Source of the DNA: Holtiella sp036655075
GTDB taxonomy: Bacteria; Bacillota; Clostridia; Lachnospirales; Cellulosilyticaceae
Reading direction: 5' to 3'
DNA length: 59,844 bases
Assembly: GCF_036655075.1 (NCBI RefSeq)
Contig: NZ_JAVVQU010000013.1
Span: 1-59,844, forward strand
Shown here: one piece after another, positions 35,742 through 44,882 of the stretch
Numbering within the stretch: position 1 is the stretch's first letter
How the letters are laid out: the number at the start of each line of letters is the position of its first letter
Position numbers and translations under genes: made by a program
The notes under the pieces: model-generated
What the model saw: the letters and a program-made list of their open reading frames with translations, nothing else
Told to the model about the DNA's origin: nothing
Database searches by the model: none

Positions 35742-36794
35742 ATGACTAATAAAGAAGTTCAATACAAAATGTTATTGAAACAATACGATCAAAAACGTAC
35801 CCGTGCTGCAGAGGCAAAACGTACTCGTGAAGAAGAAATCTATAAAAAGATTCCTGATATTGAAAGAATCGATCGTTCCTTAAATCAATTAGGTATAAGC
35901 CTTGTTAAAAGTGCTCTTAGTGCTTCTCCTGACGAACTTATTCAAGGTTATCGCCATAAAAACGAAGAATTACGTCGTCATAAAAAACAACTTTTGGCTG
36001 AGTATGGTTATCCTATTGATTATTTGGACATGCATTATGATTGTAGACTATGTAAGGATACAGGTTTTATTAGTGATGTTAGTAATAAAGATACCATTGC
36101 TAATGAATATGCCAATCACAGACCTTGTAAATGTTTTAAGCAATCTCTTATCAATCTCTCTTATGATCAATCTAACCTTAGATCCATAGGTGTTGACCAA
36201 AACTTTTCTAACTTTAATTTTGATTATTACTCTGATCAGCTTGATAAAGAGTACAATAAGTCTCCGCGTAAAAACATGGAAATGATTTATCAACAATGCA
36301 TTGACTTTGTAGAACAATTTGGCTACCGAAGAAATAACCTTCTCTTCCACGGTCCTACAGGCTTGGGCAAAACATTTTTGTGCAATTGTATTGCCAAAGA
36401 ACTCTTAAATCAAGGCCACAGTGTCTTATATTTAAGCGCCCAAGAACTCTTCAAACTTTTTGAAGAATCCAGGTTTCATCGCGAAGACATGGAAGAAAAT
36501 GCTAAAAATAACCTAGATGTTTTATTAACTGTGGATTTACTCATTATTGATGACTTCGGTACAGAAGCTACAAATAGCTTTACAGGACCTGATTTATTCC
36601 ACGTGATTAATACACGTGCACTCAATAAAACTTCTACTATTATTTCTACTAATTTACCACTCAATGATTGGCGCACTCTATACTCTGATCGTATTATCTC
36701 TCGTATATTCGGTGATTATAGTGTTTTCAGACTCTTTGGTGAAGATATTCGCCTGCTTAAAAAGTGGAATCAAAAAGCTACAGCTCATAAATAA
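35742..36794 (+). CDS. dnaI: Helicase loader ATPase, DnaI/DnaC family
   Basis: This AAA+ ATPase loads the replicative helicase. The 350-residue protein has an N-terminal helical region, a probable zinc site (CRLCKDTG at about 101-108 with CKCFK at about 130), Walker A GPTGLGKT (about 204), Walker B LLIIDDFGTE and a sensor I motif IISTNLPLNDW. The cysteine pattern matches the helicase-binding domain of DnaI. Its partner dnaB (51284-52615) and dnaD are also in this window. Confidence 0.94.
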   Translation: MTNKEVQYKMLLKQYDQKRTRAAEAKRTREEEIYKKIPDIERIDRSLNQLGISLVKSALSASPDELIQGYRHKNEELRRHKKQLLAEYGYPIDYLDMHYDCRLCKDTGFISDVSNKDTIANEYANHRPCKCFKQSLINLSYDQSNLRSIGVDQNFSNFNFDYYSDQLDKEYNKSPRKNMEMIYQQCIDFVEQFGYRRNNLLFHGPTGLGKTFLCNCIAKELLNQGHSVLYLSAQELFKLFEESRFHREDMEENAKNNLDVLLTVDLLIIDDFGTEATNSFTGPDLFHVINTRALNKTSTIISTNLPLNDWRTLYSDRIISRIFGDYSVFRLFGEDIRLLKKWNQKATAHK

Positions 36795-36811
36795 TGAGAC
36801 TGTAGCTTTTT
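36772..36811 (+). terminator. Intrinsic terminator of dnaD-dnaI
   Basis: AAAAAGCTACAGCTCAT and ATGAGACTGTAGCTTTTT form a stem with one bulge and a T-run, overlapping the end of dnaI. Confidence 0.8.
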
Positions 36812-36904
36812 GATTTTATCCTTATAATGGATATTTTACTAAGCTTGTTAATATACTTTATAAAGCTTGATTTTTATAAAATATACATTCCAAGGAGGCA
36901 CTTT

Positions 36905-38239
36905 ATGTTTTGCACGATTCACCTATCTAAATCTGACCCGACTCCTTTATATATTCAACTAGCTAATGCCTTGGCACACCTCATCAAAACAGGTGATTTG
37001 CCCAATCACACTAAGTTACCTACCATTCGAACACTCTCTAAGAAACTTAGTATAAATCGAGATACAGTTGTAAATGCTTATAAATTACTTGAAAATCAGG
37101 GCTTAGTTACAGCCTACGTTGGAAGTGGTACCTATGTTTCATCGCCTCAGACTTCAACGCCTTCCACTCCAGCTCAAACTATTTCTTGTAGTAGTCTCTC
37201 CTTTAATAAAAATTACTTTCCTCCTTCGCTCATTACTAAACTCACTCAGGAGATGATCAATGCTGAAGGGTGGAATGTTTTTTCTGATCCACTTTACAGA
37301 GGACATACAACCCTTAAGCAAAATATTTGCGAGTTCTTAAAATCTGTTGGTGTCAACTCAAGTTCTAGCCAGCTACGCTATACTAAAGATTTTTTAAATT
37401 TTCTTGTAGACTTACTTAAAACGCATCCTAACTCTACCATTTGTGTAGAAGCCTATCACGATTTAAGCTATAGCTCCTTCTTACGTTCTTTAGGCTTCAA
37501 AGTGATAGAGCTTCCACTCACTCAAGATGGTATAGACCTAGACTACCTAGGTCAGCTTCTGCAAACTGAACATATATCCTTTGTTTGGGTTTCTACATAC
37601 GTTCAAAATCCAACTGGCATTTCCTACAACTTAGAGACTAAAAAGAACTTGTTAGAACTAGCCAGGAAACATCAGTTTTACATTATTGAAGATGGTACAT
37701 TAAGTGACTTTGCCTATACAGAAAATATTCTTCTCCCTCTGTATACACTTGATGATGCCAGACAAGTTATCTATATTTATCATTTTTCAAAGCTCTACTT
37801 GCCTTCTGTGCAATATAGCTTCATTGCTTTACCCCATGGACTATGTAAGAAGCTTAATGAACCTACCACTTGTTCATTTAACGAAAGGTTTCTCCAATAC
37901 TATTTAGACTCCTCTATCTTCTCATCCATTCGTCAAGATATTGTAGAAACCCATTATCATCATTTCAATACTATACTCCCTATACTTCAGGAATTGGCAC
38001 CTTATATAGAGTTATATTCTGAACAAGGCAGTTTGTTTTTCTGGATTAAGCCACGTCTTGTTTCCACATGTATCATGGAGAAATTTTTACTTCAAAGTCA
38101 TATTCTATTAGCTCCTGGTGAACTCTTTACTATGAAATCCAAGTGCCTTTATACACGTCTTTCACTTGCCCACCTTAATGACTCAACACTTCCTCTTGTT
38201 ATTGAAGGTCTAAAAGGACTTGCAACCCTTTCTTCATGA
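36905..38239 (+). CDS. MocR-type GntR regulator with aminotransferase domain
   Basis: MocR regulators fuse a GntR winged helix to a PLP-binding fold type I aminotransferase-like domain. The 444-residue protein has the winged helix at about 1-75 (PLYIQLANALAHLIKTG, TIRTLSKKLSINRDTVVNAY) and the large domain from about 110, with the probable PLP lysine in HFSKLYLPSVQY (about 295) and YVQNPTGISYN. The start is ATG 36905 after AAGGAGG. It is monocistronic with its own terminator. No obvious target, such as pdx or transport genes, is next to it, so the controlled function is unknown. Confidence 0.92.
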   Translation: MFCTIHLSKSDPTPLYIQLANALAHLIKTGDLPNHTKLPTIRTLSKKLSINRDTVVNAYKLLENQGLVTAYVGSGTYVSSPQTSTPSTPAQTISCSSLSFNKNYFPPSLITKLTQEMINAEGWNVFSDPLYRGHTTLKQNICEFLKSVGVNSSSSQLRYTKDFLNFLVDLLKTHPNSTICVEAYHDLSYSSFLRSLGFKVIELPLTQDGIDLDYLGQLLQTEHISFVWVSTYVQNPTGISYNLETKKNLLELARKHQFYIIEDGTLSDFAYTENILLPLYTLDDARQVIYIYHFSKLYLPSVQYSFIALPHGLCKKLNEPTTCSFNERFLQYYLDSSIFSSIRQDIVETHYHHFNTILPILQELAPYIELYSEQGSLFFWIKPRLVSTCIMEKFLLQSHILLAPGELFTMKSKCLYTRLSLAHLNDSTLPLVIEGLKGLATLSS

Positions 38240-38256
38240 ATTTTAAGTAAAGCTTC

Positions 38257-38305
38257 AAAAAGCTTGCTCAAAAGTTTACTATCTAAACTTTTGAGCAAGC
38301 TTTTT
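38257..38305. terminator. Bidirectional terminator between mocR and cwlD
   Basis: Two perfect 22-base arms (38257-38278 and 38284-38305) surround a 5-base loop, with A5 and T5 at the ends. The hairpin serves the convergent mocR-like and cwlD-like genes. Confidence 0.9.
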
Positions 38306-39014
38306 AAGGTTCGAGTGCTTCAAAATATTCCACAATGCCTGCATAAATGGCCCATGCAATCTTATCTTGGTAACTGCTACTTGCAAGTTTTGCCTCTTCT
38401 TCTAAATTAGTTAAAAATCCACATTCTATAATAACCCCTGGCATCTGGCTAATTTTAAGTATGTAATACTCTTTACTACTTTTTATCTTACGCTTATTTT
38501 CTGGATCTGCATAAATCTTTATTCCTGTCTGCACACAGTTTGCCAGTAACTTTGCTTTTTCAGAATCTTGATAATAAAAGACTTGAGCCCCTTTTACTTC
38601 TGACTGTGTAAAAGCATTCTGGTGAATACTGACTAAAATATCTGCATCACTTGCTTGTATCACTTCTTTACGATAATTCATATCCCTTCTTTTATGTGTA
38701 TTTCCCTTTTCACCCTGCAACTTTTCATCATCTGTTCTAGTCATAATAACGGTTGCCCCTGACTGCTCTAAATAACTTTTAAGTTTAAAAGCTATTTCTA
38801 AATTAATTTCATCTTCTTTGGTTCCACTTATCCCCGTCTTTCCCGGATCAAATCCTCCATGTCCTGCATCAATAACAATAGTTTTAGATGCTGTAGATAA
38901 GCTAAAAGTTTCAGACGAACTGTTTGCAAACTTTAAATAGGTGCAAAACACAATTAAACAAGCTAAACTTAGTACTAACATATTTAGTCTGTTTTTCTTA
39001 ATAATACGCCCCAT
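38304..39014 (-). CDS. cwlD: N-acetylmuramoyl-L-alanine amidase, CwlD type
   Basis: This Amidase_3 zinc enzyme cleaves the MurNAc-L-Ala bond. The 236-residue protein has an N-terminal membrane or signal helix (about 11-28), then VIDAGHGGFDPGKTG with the zinc histidine, EDEINLEIAFKLK, VSIHQNAF with a second histidine, and VIIECGFLTNLEEEAKL with the catalytic glutamate. Length and layout match CwlD, which removes peptide side chains to start muramic-lactam formation in spore cortex. A sigma-E-like promoter upstream supports this role. Confidence 0.88.
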   Translation of the reverse strand: MGRIIKKNRLNMLVLSLACLIVFCTYLKFANSSSETFSLSTASKTIVIDAGHGGFDPGKTGISGTKEDEINLEIAFKLKSYLEQSGATVIMTRTDDEKLQGEKGNTHKRRDMNYRKEVIQASDADILVSIHQNAFTQSEVKGAQVFYYQDSEKAKLLANCVQTGIKIYADPENKRKIKSSKEYYILKISQMPGVIIECGFLTNLEEEAKLASSSYQDKIAWAIYAGIVEYFEALEP

Positions 39015-39055
39015 ATTTTTTCCTCTCTTCTCTTACTTGTACTATTTCTACTTTT

Positions 39056-39084
39056 ATTGTATTAAAGAACTAAGAAAAAAATGC
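39056..39084 (-). promoter_or_regulatory. Sigma-E-type promoter of cwlD
   Basis: On the minus strand GCATTTT (39078-39084) and AATACAAT (39056-39063) are 14 bp apart. The mother-cell sigma-E consensus is KMATATT, 14 bp, CATACAHT; one base differs in each box. In B. subtilis cwlD is transcribed by sigma-E. Confidence 0.5.
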
Positions 39085-39091
39085 CTCTATC

Positions 39092-39148
39092 TTATACAAC
39101 AAGAAGCTATTCCTTAACCATTTTAAGGAATAGCTTCTTGTTGTATAA
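39092..39148. repeat. Perfect 26-bp inverted repeat after the aldo/keto reductase
   Basis: Arms 39092-39117 and 39123-39148 are exact reverse complements with a 5-base loop (CCATT). The repeat begins 2 bases after the reductase stop codon. It lacks a T-run of terminator quality on either side, so it may be a transcript-stabilising or processing hairpin, a weak terminator, or a small mobile-repeat relic. Confidence 0.85.
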
Positions 39149-39149
39149 C

Positions 39150-40139
39150 CTATATTAGACTTTTAACAACATGTTCAATAGCAAGGAGTTCTTCATCACT
39201 AAAGTTTAAGTTGTCTAGCGCTCTTACATTTTCTTCTATCTGCGCAACTGAACTTGCCCCAATAAGTGCAGAGGTTACGCCACCTTCTCTAATAGTCCAT
39301 GCTATAGCCATCTGTGCTAAGGTCTGTCCTCTTCTTTTTGCAATTTCGTTAAGTCTTTCTACTTTGGTCAACACTTCAGGCAAAGTTTCTTCACCTCTTA
39401 ACACTTTAGCATTTATAGCTCTTGTTTGCTCTAAATTAACAGCCTCTAGGCTTTTGTTGGTCAATAGCCCTTGTTCTAAAGGACTAAATGCAATTGACCC
39501 CATGCCCTCTTTTTTAAGTACGTCTATTAATCCATCTTCAATCCATCTATTAAGTAGAGAATAGGATGGCTGATGAATAAGACAGGGTACACCCATGTTC
39601 TTTAAAATGGTTACCGCTTTCTTAGTGTCTAATGCATTATAATTGGAAATTCCTACATATAAAGCTTTTCCTTGATGTATTGCTGTAGCTAATGCCCCCA
39701 TTGTCTCCTCAAGTGGTGTACTGGTATCTCTTCTATGAGAGTAGAATATATCTACATAATCTAGTCCTAGCCTTTTCAAACTTTGATCTAAGCTAGAAAG
39801 CAAATGTTTCCTAGAGCCAAAGTCCCCGAAAGGTCCTGGCCACATGGTATAGCCTGCCTTTGTAGAGATTAATAATTCATCTCTATATTCAGCTAGCTCC
39901 TCTTTCAATATACGCCCTAATGCCTTTTCTGCCGAACCTGGTGGTGTTCCATAATTATTTGCTAAGTCAAAGTGATTGATCCCATGATTAAAAGCTGTTA
40001 ATACCATTTCTTTACTTTTTTGATAATCTTGATCCTCCCCAAAGTTCTTCCACAATCCTAAAGAAATGCCAGGCAATACAATACCGCTATGACCACATCT
40101 TCTATATATCATCTTTTCATACCTATTCTCACTAATCAT
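39150..40139 (-). CDS. Aldo/keto reductase, YghZ-like
   Basis: This NADPH-dependent (beta/alpha)8 oxidoreductase has 329 residues. Visible motifs are GISLGLWKNFG, the catalytic aspartate-tyrosine region INHFDLANNYGTPPGSAEKA, the catalytic lysine in ELLISTKAGY, the histidine in VDIFYSHRRDTSTPLEETM and the C-terminal cofactor site ALIGASSVAQIEEN. The pattern GxSLGLW, NYG, GPFGDFGSRKHL resembles YghZ-type glyceraldehyde-3-phosphate (methylglyoxal-detoxifying) reductases. GGAGG before ATG supports this start. It is 17 bp downstream of the GH18 gene. Confidence 0.92.
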   Translation of the reverse strand: MISENRYEKMIYRRCGHSGIVLPGISLGLWKNFGEDQDYQKSKEMVLTAFNHGINHFDLANNYGTPPGSAEKALGRILKEELAEYRDELLISTKAGYTMWPGPFGDFGSRKHLLSSLDQSLKRLGLDYVDIFYSHRRDTSTPLEETMGALATAIHQGKALYVGISNYNALDTKKAVTILKNMGVPCLIHQPSYSLLNRWIEDGLIDVLKKEGMGSIAFSPLEQGLLTNKSLEAVNLEQTRAINAKVLRGEETLPEVLTKVERLNEIAKRRGQTLAQMAIAWTIREGGVTSALIGASSVAQIEENVRALDNLNFSDEELLAIEHVVKSLI

Positions 40140-40156
40140 TATTAGCCTCCATTACA

Positions 40157-41833
40157 TCACTCTTCCATCTGTGCTAGAGCATGCCATACATCAGATGTTT
40201 CTAACCCTAATTTCCAACCTGCATAACCTGCTAAATCATATTCATCTATTAATTTAATACGCTTTTCAACTACTGTTGCATCTTCTATCCATGCATGATA
40301 CATTGTGTCGCCTTCTATTTTTTGTACATAACTTTGGTCATGTGCATCGTCATAGATAGCGGTAGCACCCCATCTATTAATAACACTTTGCGATGCCGCC
40401 ATACCATATGCACTCGAGCTTAACCCTTCTGGTGTTTCCTTCCATATACGCGTATAGAGTGGAATGCCTAGTACCAACTTTTCTTTAGGTACTTCTTCTA
40501 AATTAAGCCTAATACCTTCTTCCACCCAACCAAGTCCTGCTACTGGGCCTGCCTGTTCTGAACCTGACCAATGCTGGTCATATGCCATAACAAAGAAATA
40601 GTCTACTACTTCTGCAAGCTTATCTCGTTGATAATACGCTGACCATGCCGAAGGTATATAGACATCTACACTCACGCTTACACTATTTCTCTTAGCTTGA
40701 ACAGATAGCTCTCTCATAAACTGTATCCATTCAGTTGCGAAATCTGCTTGTACATTTTCTATATCTATATTAATACCATCAAAACCATACTTTCTAGCTG
40801 CTTCTAATACTTGATCTATAACATACTGTCTCTTATTTGTACTTGTAAGTATGGTTCTTGTAAGCTCTGGCGTAGTGAAGTTATGACTAAGAAGTGCCCA
40901 TACTTGAAGCCCTCTTGCATGTGCAGCATCCACATATGCTACAGACCCTCTATCCATGAGTTTACCAGATTCATCTTCAAATTCAAACCATGTTGGGGCA
41001 ATGATATTCGCATTATGAATATTTCTATACTTAGGTGTTGACCAATCTCCTGTCGCACGACTTGTCATTTGGTCCCACACTAATTTAACTTTACCTTCAA
41101 TTGGCTTATTTATCTTAGCTAGCGTATAAGCCTTATCTTGTTTCAGTTGCGTCATTTCTCCTACTGCCACATCTTTACTAGGAATAAATCCTATAATACC
41201 ATTTTCATCACGCACTCTCATATACCCATCTTCTTCTTTATAAACAATAACTTTATGCCCTTTTTCTATTTCATCTACAATTAATGTTTTGTTATCTGGA
41301 TGGGTGCGCAACTTGCCTTCTTTCTTTTTAATCATCCCAACAGGCTTTTGTACTTTTAAATCAGATACACAAACTAACCTTCTATCTTTTCCAAGTTCAA
41401 TCTGTATACCATATTCTTCTTCTAAATAATCCTCTGGTATATAAAGTTCATCTTCTTCTACTAAAAATGGGGTTATTAGTGATTGTTCCTCATTATTCAC
41501 CACCATCCTAAGTTCACCTGGTACAATTCTTCTTAACTCTTGTAAGTTAGTAATAGTTACAATCTGTTCAATTTTATCATAATATATTTTTTCATCTATA
41601 TATTCTCTTGCAAAAGGATAAGATACATACAAGCATTCACCTTTTTGAATAATAGGTTTTTCCATGTCTACTCGCGCATCTTCATATACTACATTTAGTT
41701 GACCTTCTTTAAACTCATTAAAATATGTAAGAGGGTCTACTCGCTCGTTTCCTGGCATTGAAGTTAATACAGCTAATGCACTTACCCCTAGGATTATACA
41801 AGCAAATATCCCAAATAATATTTTCTTTAGCAT
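40157..41833 (-). CDS. Membrane-anchored GH18 glycosidase with SH3 domain
   Basis: The 558-residue protein has an N-terminal signal-anchor helix (about 3-25), a beta-rich stalk resembling copper-amine-oxidase N-terminal repeats (about 30-165), an SH3-like domain (about 165-225, KLRTHPDNKTLIVDEIEKG) and a glycoside hydrolase 18 domain. The GH18 catalytic motif is intact as DGINIDIE near residue 350, and FFVMAYDQHWSGSEQAGP follows. The layout resembles spore-cortex or wall N-acetylglucosaminidases of the YaaH/SleL group and secreted GH18 proteins of Clostridia. It lies next to the cwlD-type gene, though with the reductase between them. Confidence 0.9.
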   Translation of the reverse strand: MLKKILFGIFACIILGVSALAVLTSMPGNERVDPLTYFNEFKEGQLNVVYEDARVDMEKPIIQKGECLYVSYPFAREYIDEKIYYDKIEQIVTITNLQELRRIVPGELRMVVNNEEQSLITPFLVEEDELYIPEDYLEEEYGIQIELGKDRRLVCVSDLKVQKPVGMIKKKEGKLRTHPDNKTLIVDEIEKGHKVIVYKEEDGYMRVRDENGIIGFIPSKDVAVGEMTQLKQDKAYTLAKINKPIEGKVKLVWDQMTSRATGDWSTPKYRNIHNANIIAPTWFEFEDESGKLMDRGSVAYVDAAHARGLQVWALLSHNFTTPELTRTILTSTNKRQYVIDQVLEAARKYGFDGINIDIENVQADFATEWIQFMRELSVQAKRNSVSVSVDVYIPSAWSAYYQRDKLAEVVDYFFVMAYDQHWSGSEQAGPVAGLGWVEEGIRLNLEEVPKEKLVLGIPLYTRIWKETPEGLSSSAYGMAASQSVINRWGATAIYDDAHDQSYVQKIEGDTMYHAWIEDATVVEKRIKLIDEYDLAGYAGWKLGLETSDVWHALAQMEE

Positions 41834-42119
41834 GATTTAGCCTCCTTCACTGTGTTAAGTATATCATAATCACAAATTATCATCCTAGTCTGTTTTATAA
41901 TTTTATCTTTAGATCTATAAAATATGTTCTATCTTTAAAATGATAGTATGTCACCATGCAATAAAAAGTACCCTTCTATCATATAATAAATTAAACTCTC
42001 TTTATTCAAAGAATTGATAGATTTATCCTCTTTACTTTTATTTAGCATTACCTTATACTTATTTATATCTTAAGGTTTATCCTAAAATTAATGTGACTGT
42101 ATGAAAGGATGTGAGTTGT
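41834..42119. other. Intergenic spacer between the divergent GH18 gene and mecA
   Basis: This 286-bp AT-rich spacer should hold both promoters. TATACT lies about 35 bp before the GH18 start on the minus strand, but without a convincing -35 box. I see no other structure I can support. Confidence 0.4.
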
Positions 42120-42827
42120 ATGAAAATCGAAAAAATTAGCGATACCCAAATCCGAGTCACTCTAAATCATTCTGATTTGCAAAATAGAGATATCAAAATA
42201 GGCGAACTTGCTTATGGTTCGACCAAGGCACAAGCTCTTTTTAGAGATATGATGGCCCAAGCCTATGAAGATTTTGGTTTTGAAGCGGAAAATGTTCCCC
42301 TTATGATAGAAGCTGTTCCCCTTTCTACAGATAGCATTATGATTGTTGTCACTAAGGTGGAAGACCCTTCACAAATAGAGCAAAAATTAGACATCATAGG
42401 TGAACGTCCTACACATCGTACTTTTAAAGATGCTATTTCTAGTGATTTAGCTGAATTAGAATTAATGGCTTCTTCTTCTTCATCTACTTCTGCCTCTCCA
42501 TCTATTAAAGAGTCTCTTATATCCACTAAGGCTCCTAGTCTTACACTTATGTATGCTTTTAAAAACTTAGATGACATAAGCAGTGCTGCACATCATATTA
42601 AAAATCTCTATTTTGGTGACACTTCACTCTATAAATACGATGATAAATATTTTGTTATTCTTAAAGAAAACAATAATAGCACAAGTAATATAGAGTTCAT
42701 AAAAAGCTTATTAGATGAATTTGGTGACCAATGTACACGTAGTGACCTTAATGAAATGTTCTTAAAAGAACATGGTCAAGTTATGATTGCATCTAATGCG
42801 TTAGATATTCTAACGCGTTATTTATAA
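42120..42827 (+). CDS. mecA: Adaptor protein MecA
   Basis: MecA delivers substrates such as ComK to ClpCP. The 235-residue protein has the N-terminal substrate domain (MKIEKISDTQIRVTLNHSDL), a serine-rich linker (about 120-140) and the ClpC-binding C-terminal domain (about 145-235, MYAFKNLDDISSAAHHI, LNEMFLKEHGQVM). The ATG at 42120 follows AAAGGATG. It stands alone on the plus strand and ends in a hairpin shared with DUF1858. Confidence 0.92.
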   Translation: MKIEKISDTQIRVTLNHSDLQNRDIKIGELAYGSTKAQALFRDMMAQAYEDFGFEAENVPLMIEAVPLSTDSIMIVVTKVEDPSQIEQKLDIIGERPTHRTFKDAISSDLAELELMASSSSSTSASPSIKESLISTKAPSLTLMYAFKNLDDISSAAHHIKNLYFGDTSLYKYDDKYFVILKENNNSTSNIEFIKSLLDEFGDQCTRSDLNEMFLKEHGQVMIASNALDILTRYL

Positions 42828-42866
42828 AAGAAGTCCTAAAAGTAACTACTTTTAGGACTTCTTTTA
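42826..42866. terminator. Bidirectional terminator between mecA and the DUF1858 gene
   Basis: AAAAGAAGTCCTAAAAGTA and TACTTTTAGGACTTCTTTT are reverse complements around a 2-base centre and serve both convergent genes. Confidence 0.85.
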
Positions 42867-42869
42867 TTT

Positions 42870-43085
42870 TTATTGTTCTTCTACTGTTGCAAGATAATCG
42901 TTGATTTCTTTAACAAGTGTATCTACATCCATTCCATGAACCGCACATGCATCTTCAATAGATTCCATTTGAGATGATGGACAACCTAAGCAATGCATAC
43001 CCGCTCTCATAAGGATTGGAATAATACCTCTATCTACTTGAAGGATTTGACCAATTACCATATCTTTTGTAACTTGTTTAGCCAT
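42870..43085 (-). CDS. DUF1858 domain protein
   Basis: This 71-residue protein matches DUF1858, with the typical opening VTKDMVIGQILQVDRGIIPI and the cysteine motif GMHCLGCPSSQMESIEDACA. The conserved cysteines suggest a redox or iron-sulfur role, but the function is unknown. The family occurs in anaerobes, sometimes fused to hybrid-cluster or radical enzymes. It has a weak GGAG site and stands alone. Confidence 0.9.
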   Translation of the reverse strand: MAKQVTKDMVIGQILQVDRGIIPILMRAGMHCLGCPSSQMESIEDACAVHGMDVDTLVKEINDYLATVEEQ

Positions 43086-43175
43086 TTTTCTATTCTCCTT
43101 TTATTATAAAAAGTAATTTATTGTCTTACTCTTCCATTATAAGTATAATGATTTTATTTATCAACGTTAATTCTA

Positions 43176-44807
43176 TTAATTATTTTGACTTGCTGATGTA
43201 AGCTGAGGAATAATTTGTTTCTTTCTTGAATACACGTCTTTTAAGAAAATGCTATCATCACCTTTAGGTAATGCAAAGGCACGTTCTACTACCCACTTTT
43301 CTGGTCCTACTGCAAATAATTCAGTTCCACCTACGATAACATCCGTTACCATAAGTACCACAAGGTCAAGATTTTCTCTCTCTCTTAAAGCTTCCATTTC
43401 TCCTAAAATTTCAGTTCTCATTTTATAGATACTTTTGAAGTCCCCTGTGTTAATTTGAGCTACTGCTGTATTGTATTTACCCAATGTAAACGGTTTACGG
43501 TCCATTTCTAAGAGCTCACCTGCAGGAACGCCTTCAAGTGAAGTGCCTGCAGCAATAAGGTCCATTCCATACTCTTCTAAATTCACTTCTGCAATTTTAG
43601 CTAGGCGTTTTGCCATCTTCTCATCTGTAGGTGTACAAGTCGGTGATTTGAAGATTAATGTATCTGAAAGAATCGCACTAAGCATAAGTCCTGCAATTTC
43701 TTTTGGAGGCATAATATTATGCTCTTCATACATTTTCGCTACAATAGTTGATGTACATCCTACTGGTTCTGCCCTTAAGTACACTGGACCTACTGTATCA
43801 ATATTAGCAATACGATGGTGGTCAATGATCTCTTTAATTTCTGCTTGTTCAATACCTTTAGCACTTTGATCTCTTTCGTTATGGTCCACTAAGATAACAG
43901 GCTTTTTCTGAATATCTAGGATATGGCGTTTAGAAATGATCCCTTTAACTTTTCCTGCTTCATCTACGATTGGGAAATGTCTATGTGTTGTATTTAACAT
44001 AATTTCTTTAACTTCATCAATTGTATCTTCTGTTTGGAAGTAAATTAAATCTTGATTTCCAATAAGATTTTTTACTGAGATACTTTGAGAAATCATTTTG
44101 ATTGTTTTAAAGAATGAGTAAGGTGTACAAATAATAGCACATTCATTCTCTGGTTTTTCAGTGAATTCAAGTTGTTCCATATCTTGGTCTGTGATAATGA
44201 CACAACCTGCACCAGATGCAATCGCCATTTGAATAAGTGCTTTGTTATTCCCTGTAATGATAATATCTACATCTCTTAATTTATCTTCATTTGTAATAGA
44301 AGCTGTTGTATAAACATCTCCTTCTACATAAGGTTGAGGATAATCACCATAGATGAGCTTACCTTCAAGCACAGCAGGAATATTTACAAATGGTGTGCGG
44401 TGATTTCTGAGTACTGAACCATCTGTTAAACCAATATAGGTTTTAGCAATATCAGAAATAGATACAACACCTGCTAATTTATGGTCTGGATAAAGAACCG
44501 GGATCATAGGTCTTCTATGTTCTGTCATTACATCCCAAGCCTTTTTTACAGAATCCACAACGTAGATAGGTGGAATTGCATAATACTTCATATCACTAAC
44601 TTGTGGTTTAATATGTTCAATTAAAGTAGGTGCTTCTACATTAAATTGACTTAACGCATAATTTGTCTCTTTACTTATTTTTCCTAATCTAACTGCCTTT
44701 ACATTGCTTTCACCTAGTGCACTTTTAAGATGCGCATAAGCTATAGCTGAACATATAGAATCAGTATCGGGATTTCTGTGTCCGAATACATAAGTCTCTT
44801 TTCCCAT
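43176..44807 (-). CDS. Manganese-dependent inorganic pyrophosphatase with CBS and DRTGG domains
   Basis: This family II (DHH) pyrophosphatase hydrolyses PPi to phosphate. The 543-residue protein has the DHH core split by a regulatory insert: GHRNPDTDSICSAIAYA (9-25), a CBS domain (about 75-130), a DRTGG domain (about 145-245), a second CBS (about 250-300), DHHR (about 325), then DHHA2 with DRKPF. CBS-DRTGG pyrophosphatases of Clostridia bind adenine nucleotides, inhibited by AMP/ADP and activated by diadenosine polyphosphates (family knowledge). All key metal ligands that I can check are present. It appears monocistronic. Confidence 0.95.
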   Translation of the reverse strand: MGKETYVFGHRNPDTDSICSAIAYAHLKSALGESNVKAVRLGKISKETNYALSQFNVEAPTLIEHIKPQVSDMKYYAIPPIYVVDSVKKAWDVMTEHRRPMIPVLYPDHKLAGVVSISDIAKTYIGLTDGSVLRNHRTPFVNIPAVLEGKLIYGDYPQPYVEGDVYTTASITNEDKLRDVDIIITGNNKALIQMAIASGAGCVIITDQDMEQLEFTEKPENECAIICTPYSFFKTIKMISQSISVKNLIGNQDLIYFQTEDTIDEVKEIMLNTTHRHFPIVDEAGKVKGIISKRHILDIQKKPVILVDHNERDQSAKGIEQAEIKEIIDHHRIANIDTVGPVYLRAEPVGCTSTIVAKMYEEHNIMPPKEIAGLMLSAILSDTLIFKSPTCTPTDEKMAKRLAKIAEVNLEEYGMDLIAAGTSLEGVPAGELLEMDRKPFTLGKYNTAVAQINTGDFKSIYKMRTEILGEMEALRERENLDLVVLMVTDVIVGGTELFAVGPEKWVVERAFALPKGDDSIFLKDVYSRKKQIIPQLTSASQNN

Positions 44808-44882
44808 AATTCACTCCTTAATTTATCACGTACATAACATCTTTTGTTGTACTGAATTTAGTATATCCTTATTCCTTTCAAA

